Shown piece after piece: positions 8,285 through 15,666 of a stretch of 64,000 nt of DNA (positions are counted from its first letter, which is position 1; the number at the start of each line of letters is the position of its first letter). The translations under genes were made by a program, and so were the position numbers. The stretch lies in NCBI RefSeq assembly GCF_029894425.1, contig NZ_JARXYJ010000001.1:2294001-2358000 (forward strand), given 5' to 3'. The DNA is from Streptomyces sp. SAI-127 (GTDB taxonomy: Bacteria; Actinomycetota; Actinomycetes; Streptomycetales; Streptomycetaceae). The notes beneath the pieces were generated by a model, which made no database searches, was not told the DNA's origin, and worked only from the letters and a program-made list of their open reading frames with translations.

Positions 8285-9415
8285 TCAGACCAGGAAGTCG
8301 CGGCCGATCCGCTCCGCCACGTCCTCCAGGATCGGCCCCGCCTCGGAGATGCACCGCTGGATGTCGGGCTCGGCGTCGGTGAGCGGGTAGACGCGGCGGA
8401 TGCCCGCCCGGCCGAGGGCCTCCGGGGGCAGCGCGAGACGGCCGCACACGGCGACGACCTCCTTGCCCTTGGCGCGGGCGGCCGCGGCGACGCCCGCCGG
8501 GGCCTTGCCGTGCAGGGTCTGCTCGTCGAGGGAGCCCTCGCCGGTGATCACCAGGTCCGCCCACTCCAGCGCGGGCGCGAAGCCCAGGACATCGAGCATG
8601 ACCTCGATGCCGGGACGGAACCGGGCGCCGAGCAGGAGGGCGCCGTAGCCGATGCCGCCGGCCGCGCCCGCACCCGGCGAGGCGGCGTACGCGGCGGCCT
8701 TCGCACCGACGGCCTCCTCCAGCACCTTCGCGTAGTGGGCGAGGGCGGTGTCCAGGGCCTCGACGTCGTCCGGGGAGGCGCCCTTCTGCGGGCCGTAGAC
8801 CGCGGGGGCGCCCTTGGGGCCGGTCAGCGGGTTGTCGACATCGCTGGCCAGGATGAACTCGACGGACGCGAACCGCGGATCCAGGCCCGACAGGTCGGCC
8901 GAGGCGAGGTCGGCGAGGCCTCCGCCGCCGGGGGCCACGGGCTCGCCGTCGGCGTCCAGGAAGCGGGCGCCGAGCGCGGAGAGCATGCCGGCACCGCCGT
9001 CGGTGGTGGCGCTGCCGCCCACCCCGAACACGATCGTGCGGGCGCCGGCGTCCAGCGCGGCGCGCAGGAGCTCTCCGGAGCCGTACGTCGACGCCGCGAG
9101 CGGGGCGAAGACGCCTGCGGGCAGCCGCTGCAGGCCGCTGGCCTCGGCCATCTCGACGACGGCGGTGTCCCCGCGAACCGCGAAGGCGGCGGTGACCTCC
9201 TGCCCGAGGGGCCCGGCGACCGCCACTTCCCGGCGCTCGAAACCGGCCGCGACGGCCGCGGCGACGGTCCCGTCACCGCCGTCGGCGACGGGCAGCGCCT
9301 CGACCTCCAGGCCCGGCTGGACCCGGCGCAGCCCGGCCGTCACCCGCTCGGCGACCTGCACGGCCGTGAGCGAGCCCTTGAACTTGTCCGCGGCGATGAG
9401 CACGCGCAGTGTCAC
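8285..9415 (-). CDS. glxK: Glycerate kinase (GlxK/GarK family)
   Basis: 376 residues, the usual length of class-I/II glycerate kinases. Family marks are VLIAADKFKGSLTA at the N-terminus, ADGGDGT, VFGVGGSATTDGGAGML, SDVDNPLTGPKGAP (with GPQKGA after it) and the C-terminal VITGEGSLDEQTLHGKAP. It phosphorylates glycerate to feed glyoxylate/glycerate carbon into glycolysis. The GTG at 9415 is preferred over an upstream start because AAGGGGA stands 5 bases before it. Convergent with the PucR-like gene; no hairpin is visible in the 27-bp gap. Confidence 0.93.
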   Translation of the reverse strand: MTLRVLIAADKFKGSLTAVQVAERVTAGLRRVQPGLEVEALPVADGGDGTVAAAVAAGFERREVAVAGPLGQEVTAAFAVRGDTAVVEMAEASGLQRLPAGVFAPLAASTYGSGELLRAALDAGARTIVFGVGGSATTDGGAGMLSALGARFLDADGEPVAPGGGGLADLASADLSGLDPRFASVEFILASDVDNPLTGPKGAPAVYGPQKGASPDDVEALDTALAHYAKVLEEAVGAKAAAYAASPGAGAAGGIGYGALLLGARFRPGIEVMLDVLGFAPALEWADLVITGEGSLDEQTLHGKAPAGVAAAARAKGKEVVAVCGRLALPPEALGRAGIRRVYPLTDAEPDIQRCISEAGPILEDVAERIGRDFLV

Positions 9416-9575
9416 GTTTTCCCCTTGCTCTCCGGGCCTCGCGCACGTCAAGGCCAGTCGCGCCGCTGCGACCTTAACCGGAGACGCCCCCCGACGTCAT
9501 GCACCGCCCGGTCCCTGAGAAGGAGGGAACTCGTCCGTCGCGGAGCACACGCAGTGCCCTCGGTCCCGCGTCCCG

Positions 9576-10484
9576 TCAGCGCGGCTCGCGGATGCTGTCG
9601 ATGACGCGGGTCCAGTTGTCGCTGCCGTGTCCGTTCTCGATCGCGCGTCGGTAATGGGCCTGCACGGCCAGGGGGAGCGCGAGGTCGAGGCCGAGTGACC
9701 TGCTGGTCTCGACGATGTGGTCGGACGTCGCGCCCATCATGGTGACCGTGCTGAGGTCGCCGGGATGCTCACCGGCGTCCAGCGCGGCACCGGGGGTCTC
9801 CTCCCCGGCCCTCAGGATGGCGCCGATCGAGTCGGCGAAGGAGAGCAGCTCCGGCAGGGCCTCCGTGGCCTTCATTCCCGCGGTACCCAGCATCGCGGTG
9901 GCGTGTATCAGTGCGGACAGGGTGGTCAGGAACACCTCGAGCTGCGCTTGGTACATCATCTGGGCGAGGCCCGGATCCTCGCCCAGGTACCTCGGCGTGC
10001 CGAGCGGTGACAGGCTCGCCCGATGGTGCTCCATCACCTCGCCGGGGCCGCTGTAGTAGACATGGGCCGCCTCCGTGCCGACCATCGGCGCCGGGACCAT
10101 GACACCGCCAGTGAGGAAGGCGGCGCCGTGGCCCGCCGCCCAGGTCGCCGCCTCGCGTGTGCGGTCGGGCGTGTCCGAGCTCAGGTTGACCAGGGTCCGG
10201 CCGGCGAGTGACGCGGTGGAGCCGTCGAGGATGTCGTACATCGCCCGGTAGTCGGTGAGGCTGAGGATCACGAGGTCACTCGCTTCGACCGCCTCGCCGG
10301 GTGTCGCCGCGCGGGTCGCTCCCTCGGCGACGACGCCGTCGGCCCGGCCGGCGGTGCGGTTCCAGACGGTGACCGGGCGGCCCGCGGTGAGGAGGGTGCG
10401 GGTCATCGCCTGGCCCATCGGGCCGAGCCCGATCACGGTGACGGCGCTGCCCTGCGTACTGGTGGGGTTCTGGTGTGCGTTCAC
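9576..10484 (-). CDS. NADPH-dependent imine-reductase-like / beta-hydroxyacid dehydrogenase-like oxidoreductase
   Basis: About 302 residues. The Rossmann N-terminus VIGLGPMGQAMTRTLLTAG is followed by VTVWNRT, then LVNLSSDTPDRTREAA and a GG-V-MVPAPMVGTEA stretch as in imine reductases. The C-terminal helical domain includes GLAQMMYQAQLEVFLTTLSA. By memory-based alignment the catalytic Asp/Tyr position of imine reductases would be the Tyr in MMYQAQ, making this a Tyr-type member. The start is GTG 10484 or GTG 10505; neither has an ideal ribosome site. It diverges from an HxlR regulator over an inverted repeat, suggesting control by that repressor. Confidence 0.75.
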   Translation of the reverse strand: MNAHQNPTSTQGSAVTVIGLGPMGQAMTRTLLTAGRPVTVWNRTAGRADGVVAEGATRAATPGEAVEASDLVILSLTDYRAMYDILDGSTASLAGRTLVNLSSDTPDRTREAATWAAGHGAAFLTGGVMVPAPMVGTEAAHVYYSGPGEVMEHHRASLSPLGTPRYLGEDPGLAQMMYQAQLEVFLTTLSALIHATAMLGTAGMKATEALPELLSFADSIGAILRAGEETPGAALDAGEHPGDLSTVTMMGATSDHIVETSRSLGLDLALPLAVQAHYRRAIENGHGSDNWTRVIDSIREPR

Positions 10485-10541
10485 GCCTCCATCCTGGAAG
10501 AGCACCCCGAAGCCCGGAAGTACCCACTATTTTCTGCGGTA

Positions 10542-10557
10542 CTTACCTTTTAGTAAG
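10542..10557. promoter_or_regulatory. Inverted repeat, likely HxlR operator
   Basis: CTTAC-CTTTTA-GTAAG (5-bp arms, 6-base spacer) lies directly in front of the ribosome site of the hxlR-type gene and 58 bp from the divergent oxidoreductase start. This is an unusually A/T-rich island. An autoregulatory and divergent-control operator is inferred. Confidence 0.5.
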
Positions 10558-10568
10558 GAGGGTCAGGG

Positions 10569-10946
10569 ATGGCCAAGGGACCGAGGCGCGGGCCGTACAT
10601 CTGCGGCATCGACGCCGCGCTGGACGTGGTGAGCGGCAAGTGGAAGGGGCTCATCCTCTGGGAACTCGACACTCATCGGGTACGCCGCTTCGCCGAGCTC
10701 CGCCGCGGTCTGCCCGGAGTGAGCGAGAAGATGCTGACCCAGCATCTGCGGGAGATGGAGGCGGACGGACTCGTCCACCGGGAGGTCTACGCCGAGGTGC
10801 CACCGCGGGTGGAGTACTCCCTGACCGAGGACGGGCACACGCTCCACCAGGCGCTCGGGCCGCTCGGCGTCTGGGGGACCGAACGCACGCGCCGCGAAGG
10901 CCTCGAAAAGGTCGAGGTGGCGGAGACTTCCCCCGGCAGGGCATGA
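10569..10946 (+). CDS. HxlR-family transcriptional regulator
   Basis: 125 residues, typical for this winged-helix family. A conserved early Cys (Cys12) and the ALDVVSGKWKGLILWEL motif are followed by RRFAELRRGLPGVSEKMLTQHLREMEADGLVHREVYAEVPPRVEYSLT (recognition helix, then wing). HxlR/YodB-type regulators sense electrophiles or oxidants through cysteines and repress neighbouring oxidoreductases. A strong AAGGAGGG site precedes the ATG. It is divergent from the imine-reductase-like gene. Confidence 0.88.
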   Translation: MAKGPRRGPYICGIDAALDVVSGKWKGLILWELDTHRVRRFAELRRGLPGVSEKMLTQHLREMEADGLVHREVYAEVPPRVEYSLTEDGHTLHQALGPLGVWGTERTRREGLEKVEVAETSPGRA

Positions 10947-11027
10947 GCCGGTCCCGCGCCCTGAGCGACGACACCACCACCTCGGCGGGGGACTGTGCGG
11001 GTCTCCGGAATCGGGTACACCGGAGCT

Positions 11028-12107
11028 ATGACCCCTGTGGGCACCGAACCAGAGCTCGCCGACCGCATCCTCGGGGGCTGGCTCGGCCGGATCGCGGGCA
11101 ACATGCTCGGCAAGCCGGTCGAGCAGGGCGACCTGTGGACGCGGGACCGGATCGACCGCTATCTCCGGCGGGCCGCCGCCCTGCCGCTGACCGACTACCT
11201 TCCCGAGCCCGTCGGCGAGAGCGACGGCTTCGAGCTGCGGCCCGAGTGGCGCGAGTGCGTGCGCGGCCGCATCCACGGCAGCTGCCGTGACGACGACGTC
11301 GACTACGCCATCCTCGGTCTCCACCTCCTGGAGACCCACGGCTTCGGCTTCAGCACCGAACAGGTGGGCGATCTGTGGCTGCTGAGGCTGCCGTATCTGC
11401 AGACGTTCACCGCGGAGCGGGCCGCCTATCGCAACCTCGCCAACGGGCTGAAACCGCCGCTGACGGCGACGTACGACAACCCCTGCCAGGAGTGGATCGG
11501 CGCCCTCATCCGTGCCGACATCTACGGCTGGACCCGCCCCGGCGACCCACGCCGCGCCGCCGCCCTGGCCCGCCGGGACGCGGTGCTCTCGCACACCGGC
11601 AACGGCGTGTACGGGGCGATGTGGGCGGCGGCGCTGATCTCGGCGGCGTTCACGGTCGGCACCGTGCGGCAGGCCGTGGACCAGGCGCTCGCGGTGATCC
11701 CCGCCAGCAGCCGCCTCGCGCGCACGGTACGCCGGGTGGTGTCCCTGCACGACACCCGGATGACCTGGGAGGACACCCTGACGACGGTCTCGGAGGAGAC
11801 CGCCGGGCTCGGCTGGATCCACACCATCCCGAACGCGGCCGTCCTGACCGCCGGACTGCTCTACGGCGACGGCGACTTCACCCGCACCATCACGCTCACC
11901 GTCCGGGGCGGTCTGGACACCGACTCGAACGGAGCCACGGCCGGTTCGGTGGCCGGGGTGCTCACCGGCGCGGACGCGATCCCGGACCAGTGGAAGGAGC
12001 CGCTGGAGAATCGGGTGCGCAGCGCGGTGTTCGGTTTCGACGGGGTGCACATCAGCGAACTGGCCGAGCGTACGGTGCGGTTGGCGGGGACGGAGGCCAC
12101 CTGCTGA
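11028..12107 (+). CDS. ADP-ribosylglycohydrolase family protein
   Basis: 359 residues. GGWLGRIAGNMLGKPVE at the N-terminus, then DDDVDYAILGL (the first Mg-binding acidic cluster) and near the C-terminus GGLDTDSNGATAGSVAG (second metal cluster, here LDTDSN rather than the commoner GDTDT). These enzymes remove ADP-ribose from proteins, dinitrogenase reductase or small molecules, or hydrolyse related glycosides. The ATG at 11028 is chosen since homology begins immediately after it; GGAG sits unusually close (2-base spacing). The NUDIX gene 40 bp downstream suggests released ADP-ribose or another nucleoside diphosphate is processed further. Confidence 0.85.
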   Translation: MTPVGTEPELADRILGGWLGRIAGNMLGKPVEQGDLWTRDRIDRYLRRAAALPLTDYLPEPVGESDGFELRPEWRECVRGRIHGSCRDDDVDYAILGLHLLETHGFGFSTEQVGDLWLLRLPYLQTFTAERAAYRNLANGLKPPLTATYDNPCQEWIGALIRADIYGWTRPGDPRRAAALARRDAVLSHTGNGVYGAMWAAALISAAFTVGTVRQAVDQALAVIPASSRLARTVRRVVSLHDTRMTWEDTLTTVSEETAGLGWIHTIPNAAVLTAGLLYGDGDFTRTITLTVRGGLDTDSNGATAGSVAGVLTGADAIPDQWKEPLENRVRSAVFGFDGVHISELAERTVRLAGTEATC

Positions 12108-12146
12108 GCCGGCGAAGGCGGCCGCGGAGCTGGTTACCCTTCGAGG

Positions 12147-12638
12147 ATGACCACCCCTGACTTCGCCACGTACATCGCCGGTCTTCCCCGGATCCTCGCC
12201 GGTGCCGCCGCTCTCTTCCGTGACGCCTCGGGCCGGGTCCTGCTCGTCGAGCCCAACTACCGTGAGGGCTGGGCGCTTCCGGGCGGCACGATCGAGTCCG
12301 ACGAGGGTGAGACCCCACGGCAGGGCGCGCGCCGCGAGACCCTGGAGGAGATCGGCCTGGACCGCGGGCTGGGGCGGCTGCTGGCGGTCGACTGGGTGCA
12401 CGGAACGGCCCGCCCGCCGCTGGTCGCCTACCTCTACGACGGCGGTGTCCTCGGCGACGACGACCTCAAGGCGATCCGGCTCCAGGAGGAGGAGCTGCTG
12501 TCGTGGCGCCTCGTGCCGCACGAGGAGCTGACCGAGTACCTGCCCGACGGGCTCGGCCGCCGGGTCCTGGCCGCGCTGGACGTACTGGCGGAAGGGTCGG
12601 GGACGGTGGAGCTGGAGAACGGGCGCCGGGTGGGCTGA
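12147..12638 (+). CDS. NUDIX hydrolase
   Basis: 163 residues. The Nudix helix is present as GGTIES...ETPRQGARRETLEEIGLD; the catalytic RExxEExG core is intact, with two extra residues in the loop between the GG and the first Glu. Proteins of this size cleave nucleoside diphosphates linked to another moiety (ADP-ribose, NADH, oxidised nucleotides); which one cannot be told. It is 40 bp downstream of the ADP-ribosylglycohydrolase, same strand, so probably the same transcript. Confidence 0.88.
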   Translation: MTTPDFATYIAGLPRILAGAAALFRDASGRVLLVEPNYREGWALPGGTIESDEGETPRQGARRETLEEIGLDRGLGRLLAVDWVHGTARPPLVAYLYDGGVLGDDDLKAIRLQEEELLSWRLVPHEELTEYLPDGLGRRVLAALDVLAEGSGTVELENGRRVG

Positions 12639-13353
12639 CATCCGGGGCGGGTTCGGGCCTTCGTACCGTAGCGAGCCCGGTGTCCGGCGAGACGTCGGCC
12701 CGGGCAGCCCTGGACGGGCTCTTGTCCCGCGTCCACGTCCGCGTCCGGCCGCCATCACTCTGCCCCGACACGCCCCACCTGACGCTGTCTGCACACCGCC
12801 GTCACTCCCTGAGTTCGAGACCGGACGCTGTGTATTTCAAAAAAGGTCCGGTCACCACTGCACGTTCGGCGCGCCCCATGCCACTCACGTGTGGAGGCAA
12901 CGGCAAGACCGCCTCGTCCGGCAGCGGCCGGTGACGGTGTCATGCGGCAGTGTCACCCGACAGCCGCCTGAAGCCGAGCACGGAGTGAACGGGGGGAGGA
13001 GACCGACCATGGACAGTTCGCCGAGTCGGCACGCGATGAGGTTCACCGTGGAGCTGATGGCGGATACCTCGTCGCCCCGGCGGCCCGGACTCCTTCCGCG
13101 ATATCGCGAATTCCGGCGCTTGTTCGAGTCCGACCGTGAAGGCTCGCATTTCCCGTGCGCCACGATCATGTTCGTCATCGAACAGCCCGCGCTCCGACGA
13201 CGCCCCCGAATCGATCACCACCGGACCAGAACCCGAACTGATCCGCGATTTACGGAAGTTGCGGTCAAACCCCTTCACTCGCATCGCACGATGCCCCTTG
13301 GTCATGTCACTCCTTTGCATCAGGTGTGCATGGCCATTGAGGAGGGATGCACG
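12639..13353. other. 715-bp stretch without a recognised gene, two doubtful ORFs
   Basis: Nothing recognisable. Two small reading frames have good ribosome sites. On the plus strand an ATG at 13009 follows GGGGGGAGGAG and opens a frame that runs into the sigma-factor gene; its first ~60 codons have high GC3, then the bias fades. On the minus strand an ATG at 13305 follows AAAGGAG and reads 121 codons to 12940, a very basic product with weak GC3 bias. Neither resembles a known family. A GGTGAC/GTCACC inverted repeat (12930-12957) may be an operator. The stretch probably contains the ECF sigma promoter and leader. Confidence 0.4.
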
Positions 13354-13890
13354 GTGGGGCGTCGACGGGAACCGAGTGGCGACGACTTCGACAGCTTCTT
13401 CCGGCAGGAATACCGGAAGCTGGTCGGGTTTCTTCGATGGATCGGCGCTTCACAGGAGGAAGCGGAGGACTCGGCGCAGACCGCGATGCTCAAGGCACTC
13501 GAAAAGTGGACCGAGATCGAACACCCGCGAGCGTGGGTCCGCACGGCCGCGGAGCGGTACTTCCTTCGCTCCGCTGTCCGGGACCTGGACGCCCCCACCC
13601 GGGCGATCAGGGGAGGCTGGGGCGTCAGCGAGTACCTGGCCTGCCCCGAATCGCCGTCGAGGGACGAAGAACAGTCCGTTCTAGCCCTGCTGGGGAAACT
13701 CGGCTACAAGCAGCGCCAGGTGATGGCCTATTACATCGATGGATTCTGCCCCACCGAAATAGCAGACCTCATCGGCGACAACCCGGCAACGGTCCGATCC
13801 AATCTGCGATCGGCGAGAGTCAATCTCGATCGAATTCTTCAGGAGAACAACGCTGCGGTCGACGGACACGGCAGTAAGGAGGAACGATGA
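13354..13890 (+). CDS. ECF-type RNA polymerase sigma factor
   Basis: 178 residues with the two ECF modules only. Region 2: DDFDSFFRQEYRKLVGFLRWIGASQEEAEDSAQTAMLKALEKW, ending in the aromatic/basic ERYFLR core. Region 4: LGKLGYKQRQVMAYYIDGFCPTEIADLIGDNPATVRSNLRSARVNL, a clear helix-turn-helix. The GTG at 13354 is preferred: GGAGGG lies 7 bases upstream and the protein then has standard ECF length. An ATG at 13330 has no ribosome site. It overlaps the next gene by 4 bp (ATGA), the usual layout of an ECF sigma factor and its membrane anti-sigma factor. Confidence 0.85.
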   Translation: MGRRREPSGDDFDSFFRQEYRKLVGFLRWIGASQEEAEDSAQTAMLKALEKWTEIEHPRAWVRTAAERYFLRSAVRDLDAPTRAIRGGWGVSEYLACPESPSRDEEQSVLALLGKLGYKQRQVMAYYIDGFCPTEIADLIGDNPATVRSNLRSARVNLDRILQENNAAVDGHGSKEER

Positions 13891-15185
13891 GCACCCGGGA
13901 CGATGACAACATCGCCGCGACGATTCATGATCTCCTTACATCGATCGGCGCGCGCACTCCAGGCTCCGGCCTGGAAGGGAGCGGTGCCGGACAGCGGATC
14001 CAGGATTTCCGGGACGCGCTGGACGCGCAGATCGAAGCGGAGATCTCGGACACCGAGGTGGAGCGGAAGCTCCTGGAGATCAAGGTCGAGGCGGCTCGTC
14101 GAGCCGTGCTCCGGAACCACCGGTCGGGGAGCACGGCACTTCAGGAGTTCCTCAACCTGTCCGCGGTGACGGATCGCGAGGGAGGAAAGCCCGAGCGGCG
14201 TGCCTCGAGGACACCGCCGGTCCGGGCCCGCAGAAGGCACTGGTGGTTCGGACTCGCGACAGGCCTGCTGATCACACTGCTCAGCCTGGCACTCACACCA
14301 CTGGGGCAGGGACACCTGCCCCAGTGGTGTGACACCTTGCTTCCCAGCGTTGCCCTCGGCATGTCGGGCCCTGCCGTTCTGCTGGCGGTCATCCACATCC
14401 GGGGACTGCGCGAACGGCGATCGGAAGATCTCCAGCCCGAGGCACTGATGGCGAGCCGCTCCGAGCCGCTGACGGAAACCGACAGTCCCGCGCCCATGCG
14501 CAGAGGCCGGCGTGCCCTGGATGTGATCGTCTCTGTCTCGTTGCTGTGGATGTCGATCCTGATACTCGTGGCCGCCACGGCGGGAATCCGCATGACATCG
14601 GCGGGACCCGTGCTGGTCCGACGCCCGCGGGTGGGAGCCGGCGGACGCCTCTTTCACCTCTACGACTTCAGAACTCAGGACAGTGCGGGAAACAAGACCC
14701 GAGTCGGAAAACTTCTGCAGGAAACGGGCCTGGAGGCATTGCCGCGCCTGTGGAACCTGCTCCGGGGAGATGTCACCCTGCTCGGGCCACCGGCCGAGCA
14801 TCCGGCCGTGGCCGAGGCCTATCCCGAGAAGTATCGCTGGGTGTTCGCGTGTCGTCCAGGCATCGTCGGACCGTTGTGGAACGAACCTCTCGGTCTCGGA
14901 GAGGGTCTTCCGGAAGTTTCGGACGCCTTGCGCTATTACCTCGAAATCGTGGTGCCGCACCGTGTCACGGCGAACAGAGATTTCTACGACGGCCTTTCGG
15001 GGATGACGACCGGCCGTCTCATGGCCCGGATGCTGTTCAGCTCCAATTCCTTCACCACGTGCGCCCCTGCGGATAACGGGAACACGGCCACATCGAATGC
15101 CCGGCCCTTCATCAAAAAGCCGTATCCGCTCCAGGGGCATCGCCTGGCACATCCGCACCCGCTCTGCCTCACAGTATGGAAATGA
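13887..15185 (+). CDS. Membrane protein with degenerate bacterial sugar-transferase domain; candidate anti-sigma factor
   Basis: 432 residues. Residues 1-110 are soluble and helical with no recognised domain. Two hydrophobic segments (about 118-140 and 151-173) follow, then a membrane helix (about 210-234) leading into a PglC/WcaJ-like initiating sugar-transferase domain: GPVLVRRPRVGAGGRLFHLY, then LPRLWNLLRGDVTLLGPP. Key positions differ from active enzymes: the usual KFRTM is YDFRTQ (Asp260 for Lys), and the catalytic Asp-Glu before LP is Glu283-Ala284. The enzyme is therefore probably inactive. Coupled 4-bp overlap with the ECF sigma gene suggests a regulatory or anti-sigma role for the N-terminal domain. 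That role is inference; a true but divergent glycosyltransferase remains possible. Confidence 0.75.
   Translation: MSTRDDDNIAATIHDLLTSIGARTPGSGLEGSGAGQRIQDFRDALDAQIEAEISDTEVERKLLEIKVEAARRAVLRNHRSGSTALQEFLNLSAVTDREGGKPERRASRTPPVRARRRHWWFGLATGLLITLLSLALTPLGQGHLPQWCDTLLPSVALGMSGPAVLLAVIHIRGLRERRSEDLQPEALMASRSEPLTETDSPAPMRRGRRALDVIVSVSLLWMSILILVAATAGIRMTSAGPVLVRRPRVGAGGRLFHLYDFRTQDSAGNKTRVGKLLQETGLEALPRLWNLLRGDVTLLGPPAEHPAVAEAYPEKYRWVFACRPGIVGPLWNEPLGLGEGLPEVSDALRYYLEIVVPHRVTANRDFYDGLSGMTTGRLMARMLFSSNSFTTCAPADNGNTATSNARPFIKKPYPLQGHRLAHPHPLCLTVWK
14293..14332. repeat. Perfect 18-bp hairpin inside the sugar-transferase-like gene
   Basis: Arms 14293-14310 and 14315-14332 are perfectly complementary with a GACA loop. 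It lies in coding sequence (about residues 136-149), between the first two membrane segments. Such a stable stem in a reading frame is unusual. Confidence 0.85.
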
Positions 15186-15187
15186 CA

Positions 15188-15222
15188 CCGGCGCTCGGAG
15201 CCACGATGATTCCGAGCGCCGG
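15188..15222. terminator. Bidirectional terminator
   Basis: Perfect 12-bp stem (15188-15199 with 15211-15222, CCGGCGCTCGGA) with an 11-base loop. It starts 2 bp after the stop at 15185 and ends 10 bp before the stop of the convergent small gene at 15233, so it fits both transcripts. Confidence 0.8.
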
Positions 15223-15232
15223 CTGCCACGAC

Positions 15233-15445
15233 CTAACGAACAGCCGCGAATATCCTGAGAAGCATGATCACCACTGCGAGTCCCAGGCCACCGGCCACAC
15301 AAGTGATCACGACAGACCCGGTGGCAGCATAGGAACTGGCCACGCTGACGGTGACCGAACTGAAAGTTGCTCCGACCGATCCAGGGGTAACCTTCGAACG
15401 TGGAGAGTTCCCGTTCGCTTTCCGGCGGTTGATGGGCTTTCCCAT
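15233..15445 (-). CDS. Small hypothetical membrane protein (70 aa)
   Basis: Basic N-terminus (GKPINRRKANGNSPRSK), a Ser/Thr/Val-rich middle and one C-terminal hydrophobic helix (about residues 44-67) ending FAAVR. No family recognised. The ATG at 15445 is preceded by GGAGAGGG, and a shared terminator follows its stop, both supporting a real gene. The 'positive tail, Ser/Thr-rich stretch, single C-terminal helix' layout would suit a tail-anchored or small secreted peptide; a ribosomal-peptide precursor cannot be excluded. Convergent with the ECF/sugar-transferase pair. Confidence 0.5.
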   Translation of the reverse strand: MGKPINRRKANGNSPRSKVTPGSVGATFSSVTVSVASSYAATGSVVITCVAGGLGLAVVIMLLRIFAAVR

Positions 15446-15666
15446 TACATCCCTCTCCAAGGGGTGTAGATCGCGGCTCGGGTCCTCGACCGACCCGGGC
15501 CGTGATTTCTTGTTTGTTGCAAGTGAGTGACGCGGGCCCGTCGTTATGTGCAACGCCCGCCGACACTGAGCCGGAACTCGCGAACTCGTTGTACGGGGCA
15601 GTGGGTCACCGCCGGCTCCCGGGTTAACCGCTGGCCCTCGCCAGGCGGCCGACCTACCCTCGGCCC

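Noticed and set aside
12895..15560. Recurrent GCAAC pentamers (near 12898, 15515 and 15548) as ECF sigma -35 elements
   Set aside because: Distances to any shared -10 vary, and the pentamer is too common to support a regulon.
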